Shown here piece by piece: positions 62,131 through 64,000 of a stretch of 64,000 nucleotides of DNA (its first letter is position 1; the number at the start of each line of letters is the position of its first letter). The translations under genes and the position numbers were made by a program. Under the pieces are notes generated by a model. That model searched no databases, was not told the DNA's origin, and saw only the letters and a list, made by a program, of their open reading frames with translations. Location of the stretch: contig JARWMV010000232.1 in assembly GCA_030998015.1 (NCBI GenBank), forward strand, positions 682,001 through 746,000, in the 5' to 3' direction. The stretch comes from Ceratorhiza oryzae-sativae (lineage: Eukaryota; Basidiomycota; Agaricomycetes; Cantharellales; Ceratobasidiaceae).

Positions 62131-62731
62131 TCACTTTCTGATAAGTAGATATACCGAGTCGCCAACAATAATGCCTTGCATATGACGATGAGACCCAGTG
62201 AGCGACATTAAAAGACCCCCATAAGATATGTACGCTGTCCTGGAATCCAGTTTAGTGGGAAGCCAACTCGGGCTGAATTGCGGCACTTACACGTTGTCCG
62301 CCTGGCCCTCGTCGAATTTATATATCTAAACCAAGTTAGAGGCGGAACCAGCAAGGCGGGCGTTTGCTTACCTTTCCGAACATGACATACTCGTAGTCCT
62401 CCTCCAGTCCTTGCTGTCCCTTTCCATCCGGCCGCCACACGTCTTTGCCTTCGTCCGCAGCACCTCCCCGGGAGAGAGAAGAGGCGAGGACGAGAGTAAA
62501 CTTGTCGTCGACTTTTAGGGAATACAGCTCAATATTGTAGTCGAGCGTTAGATGCATTCCCAAGTTGGACGAGGTGGCGACCAGCCGCGATACTAAAAGC
62601 AGAATATATATTTAATTTGCACGCTTCGGGGCGTAGATATTCCCACCTCGGTCGAACTTTTTGCCGTCCATGTCAACAGCTGTGACTGTGAACAAGTCAT
62701 CAAAGATGATGTTGGACTGCGAGGAGGTCAT
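62131..62731 (-). CDS. RPB8: RNA polymerases I, II and III shared subunit Rpb8 (RPABC3)
   Basis: Small OB-fold subunit shared by all three nuclear RNA polymerases. The start MTSSQSNIIFDDLFTVTAVD at 62731 leads to MDGKKFDRV, then an intron. SRLVATSSNLGMHLTLDYN (about 62535-62590), VDDKFTLVLASSL and DYEYVMFGK (about 62375-62400) follow. The mini-exon IYKFDEGQADNV (about 62291-62327) precedes the last exon (about 62131-62240), which reads TAYISYGGLLMSLTGSHRHM and ends SVYLLIRK. Length (about 150 residues) and end are typical. The acidic insert between strands (RGGAADEGKDVWRPDGKGQ) is in the loop that varies among fungi. Confidence 0.95.
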
Positions 62732-63581
62732 TTTGCCAGTGAGCAAGGTGGAACGGTGAAAATCCCTGCAGGCGCTTTTTCGCTAGACTGGCCCCATTAT
62801 GTCAGCACAGGGGCTGTCACACTCAACACGGCGGACGCTGCGGCGGGGGGTTTCAGCCAACTGGTTTGACATCACAAGCAGAGGCCACCGGGCCGCCGAC
62901 AGTGCGCACAAGCCTCAGCTGCCAGTCGCTCACGGCGATGATCCTCTGTCCGGGTGCGCCACACCAAGCGACCGACTGAGATATCCAAGCTAATGCGAGT
63001 GATTTCACAACCTTGAGTTTGTGTCCGCGCTGTTCCGGGTAATTCTCCCACATGTTGTGGAAAGCTAGACAATGGACGCATGCGTCATTTTTGTCAAGCG
63101 TTCGCTACCCGGCCGCTGTGACCGCGCATAATGACTTCGCCTGGCTTGTCTCGGCTATCTTTCCAAAGCCGCGGACCTTGAGCCCAGCGAGAAGGCTGAG
63201 GCTGATGAGCGACTTTGACTTTGTACGTGAAACTGATTTCTGCCTAGTGTTATCTGTGTATTTCTGCCAGGCGTTGCGCCACTGTCTAACTGCCAGCGCC
63301 GATTGCCGATTCGGAGCCAGATCACCGACCCCGAGTGGTAAAGCGCCATGCGCAGAACATGCGCTATTTGGACCGAGGTATTTTCGCCGGTCGCTGTGTC
63401 CAAGCGTTACCGTTGATCAACGCCTTTGACTGTGCATCGGCGTGGCACTACAACTGGCTGCTATTCCAAAAATGGGATCTGCCCTTCTTCGTCTGAGCGG
63501 CCTTAAAGGCTCATGTTCAGTTCCTGTCGGTGCTACTCTCGCTCCCCTACTTCCACACCCACACTCCACCGCTCGCTGGGC
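62732..63581. other. Intergenic stretch with no supported gene
   Basis: About 850 bp between the Rpb8 start and the last gene, divergent. Open frames such as 63052-63429 (+) and 63155-63403 (-) overlap each other and show no family motif. Promoters of both flanking genes are expected here. Confidence 0.4.
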
Positions 63582-64000
63582 ATGCCCAAGCTATTCATCG
63601 ACAACCTGGGATCGGACGATACCCAGTATGCCTTTGTGGACGCCTCCGGGCGGACCCAGTTCTCCTCCGTCTGTACGAGACACGATACCGACGGTGGTGT
63701 CTCCACGGAGATTTACCAACACGACATTGCGGACCCCTCGGCGTCCCAAATGCACTTGGTTGCTACTATCAAGTGGCCACCGAATGCCTTTCGGGACCCG
63801 GTCCTAGTGCTTCATTCTGAAGAACAACCCCAGGAAATGACAAAGCTTCAGCTCACCACTCATCTAATCAAACAGTAAGTCCTCGTCAGCCTGAGATGTT
63901 CGAATTTACCGCTAAATAGTGTATGGTTAGATCATTAAGCATGGTTACGAAAGGTCGTTCGAGGGCGCACTGGAGGCGTATCCGGGAATCAGGAAAGCTT
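63582..64000 (+). CDS. Unrecognised protein, 5' part only (possible DUF6593-like fold)
   Basis: ATG 63582 gives MPKLFIDNLGSDDTQYAFVD, then SGRTQFSSVCTRHDTDGG, TEIYQHDIADPSASQMHLV and ATIKWPPNAFRDPVLVLH. The first exon seems to end at a GTAAGT donor near 63875, and the rest lies beyond the window. The alternation of beta-strand-like segments, with a short 'T.IY......LVATI.W' stretch, recalls small agaricomycete DUF6593-type proteins. I cannot confirm this. No signal peptide or membrane helix is seen. Confidence 0.5.

Overview
The window is nuclear DNA from a filamentous fungus, most likely a basidiomycete of the Agaricomycetes. Genes are dense, on both strands, and broken by many short introns (about 45-75 bp). 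Housekeeping proteins such as Rpb8, INCENP/Sli15, an E2 of the UBE2W type and a copper-fist factor are recognisable only after splicing. A Rhizoctonia-like (Cantharellales) source fits the style of several proteins, but that is inference. I see no bacterial operon, CRISPR array, phage, rRNA, tRNA or intact transposon.

Layout. 1-3735 (-): mitochondrial-type MutS homologue MSH1, cut by the left edge. 3926-6485 (+): asparagine-synthetase-domain protein of the ASNSD1 type, divergent from MSH1 by about 190 bp. 6504-13528 (-): full-length ABCC/MRP transporter, ending 18 bp from ASNSD1. 13937-16089 (-): DHA2-type MFS efflux pump. 16482-21396 (+): two tandem signal-anchored SGNH-esterase-like proteins, followed near 21935-22060 by a remnant of a third copy. 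22459-24220 (-): branched-chain aminotransferase. 24692-25412 (+): CTR copper transporter. About 25570-27544 (+): cation diffusion facilitator with Mn-type motifs. 27659-28986 (-): trypsin-fold, HtrA-like protein with a mitochondrial-type leader. 29098-30347 (-): secreted, probably GPI-anchored PEBP-like protein. 31290-31753 (+): small membrane/coiled-coil protein. 31829-33242 (-): PEX11-family protein. 33803-36407 (+): AGC kinase of the Fpk1/Nrc-2 type. 40527-42648 (+): HSF-type transcription factor after about 4 kb without a clear gene. 45110-46617 (-): TVP38/VTT membrane protein. 47128-48271 (-): HDHD2-like HAD phosphatase. 48565-49237 (+): Tctex-1 dynein light chain. 49743-50778 (+): 1-Cys peroxiredoxin. 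51062-52033 (-): His/Pro/Gly-rich protein. 52373-53181 (+): UBE2W-like E2. 53550-55221 (-): copper-fist regulator. 56913-60523 (+): INCENP. 60647-61898 (-): endonuclease V. 62131-62731 (-): RNA polymerase subunit Rpb8. 63582-end (+): start of an unrecognised protein.

Themes. Metal handling recurs: a copper importer beside a Mn-type CDF, a Cys-rich copper-fist regulator, and a His-rich protein near the regulator. Two multidrug-type efflux pumps sit together, next to the tandem secretory-pathway esterase-like genes. The rest is ordinary core biology: DNA repair, peroxisome, lipid-flippase signalling, chromosome segregation, transcription.

Two cross-gene patterns stand out. First, at least six otherwise convincing genes carry single-base frame breaks, mostly a missing base, and one carries an in-frame stop. 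One of the broken genes is INCENP, normally essential, so residual long-read indel errors are the simplest explanation. Second, four gene models in the first half of the window need GC-AG rather than GT-AG introns. I found no wholly new system; the strongest accessory observation is the esterase-like tandem array with a decayed third copy.
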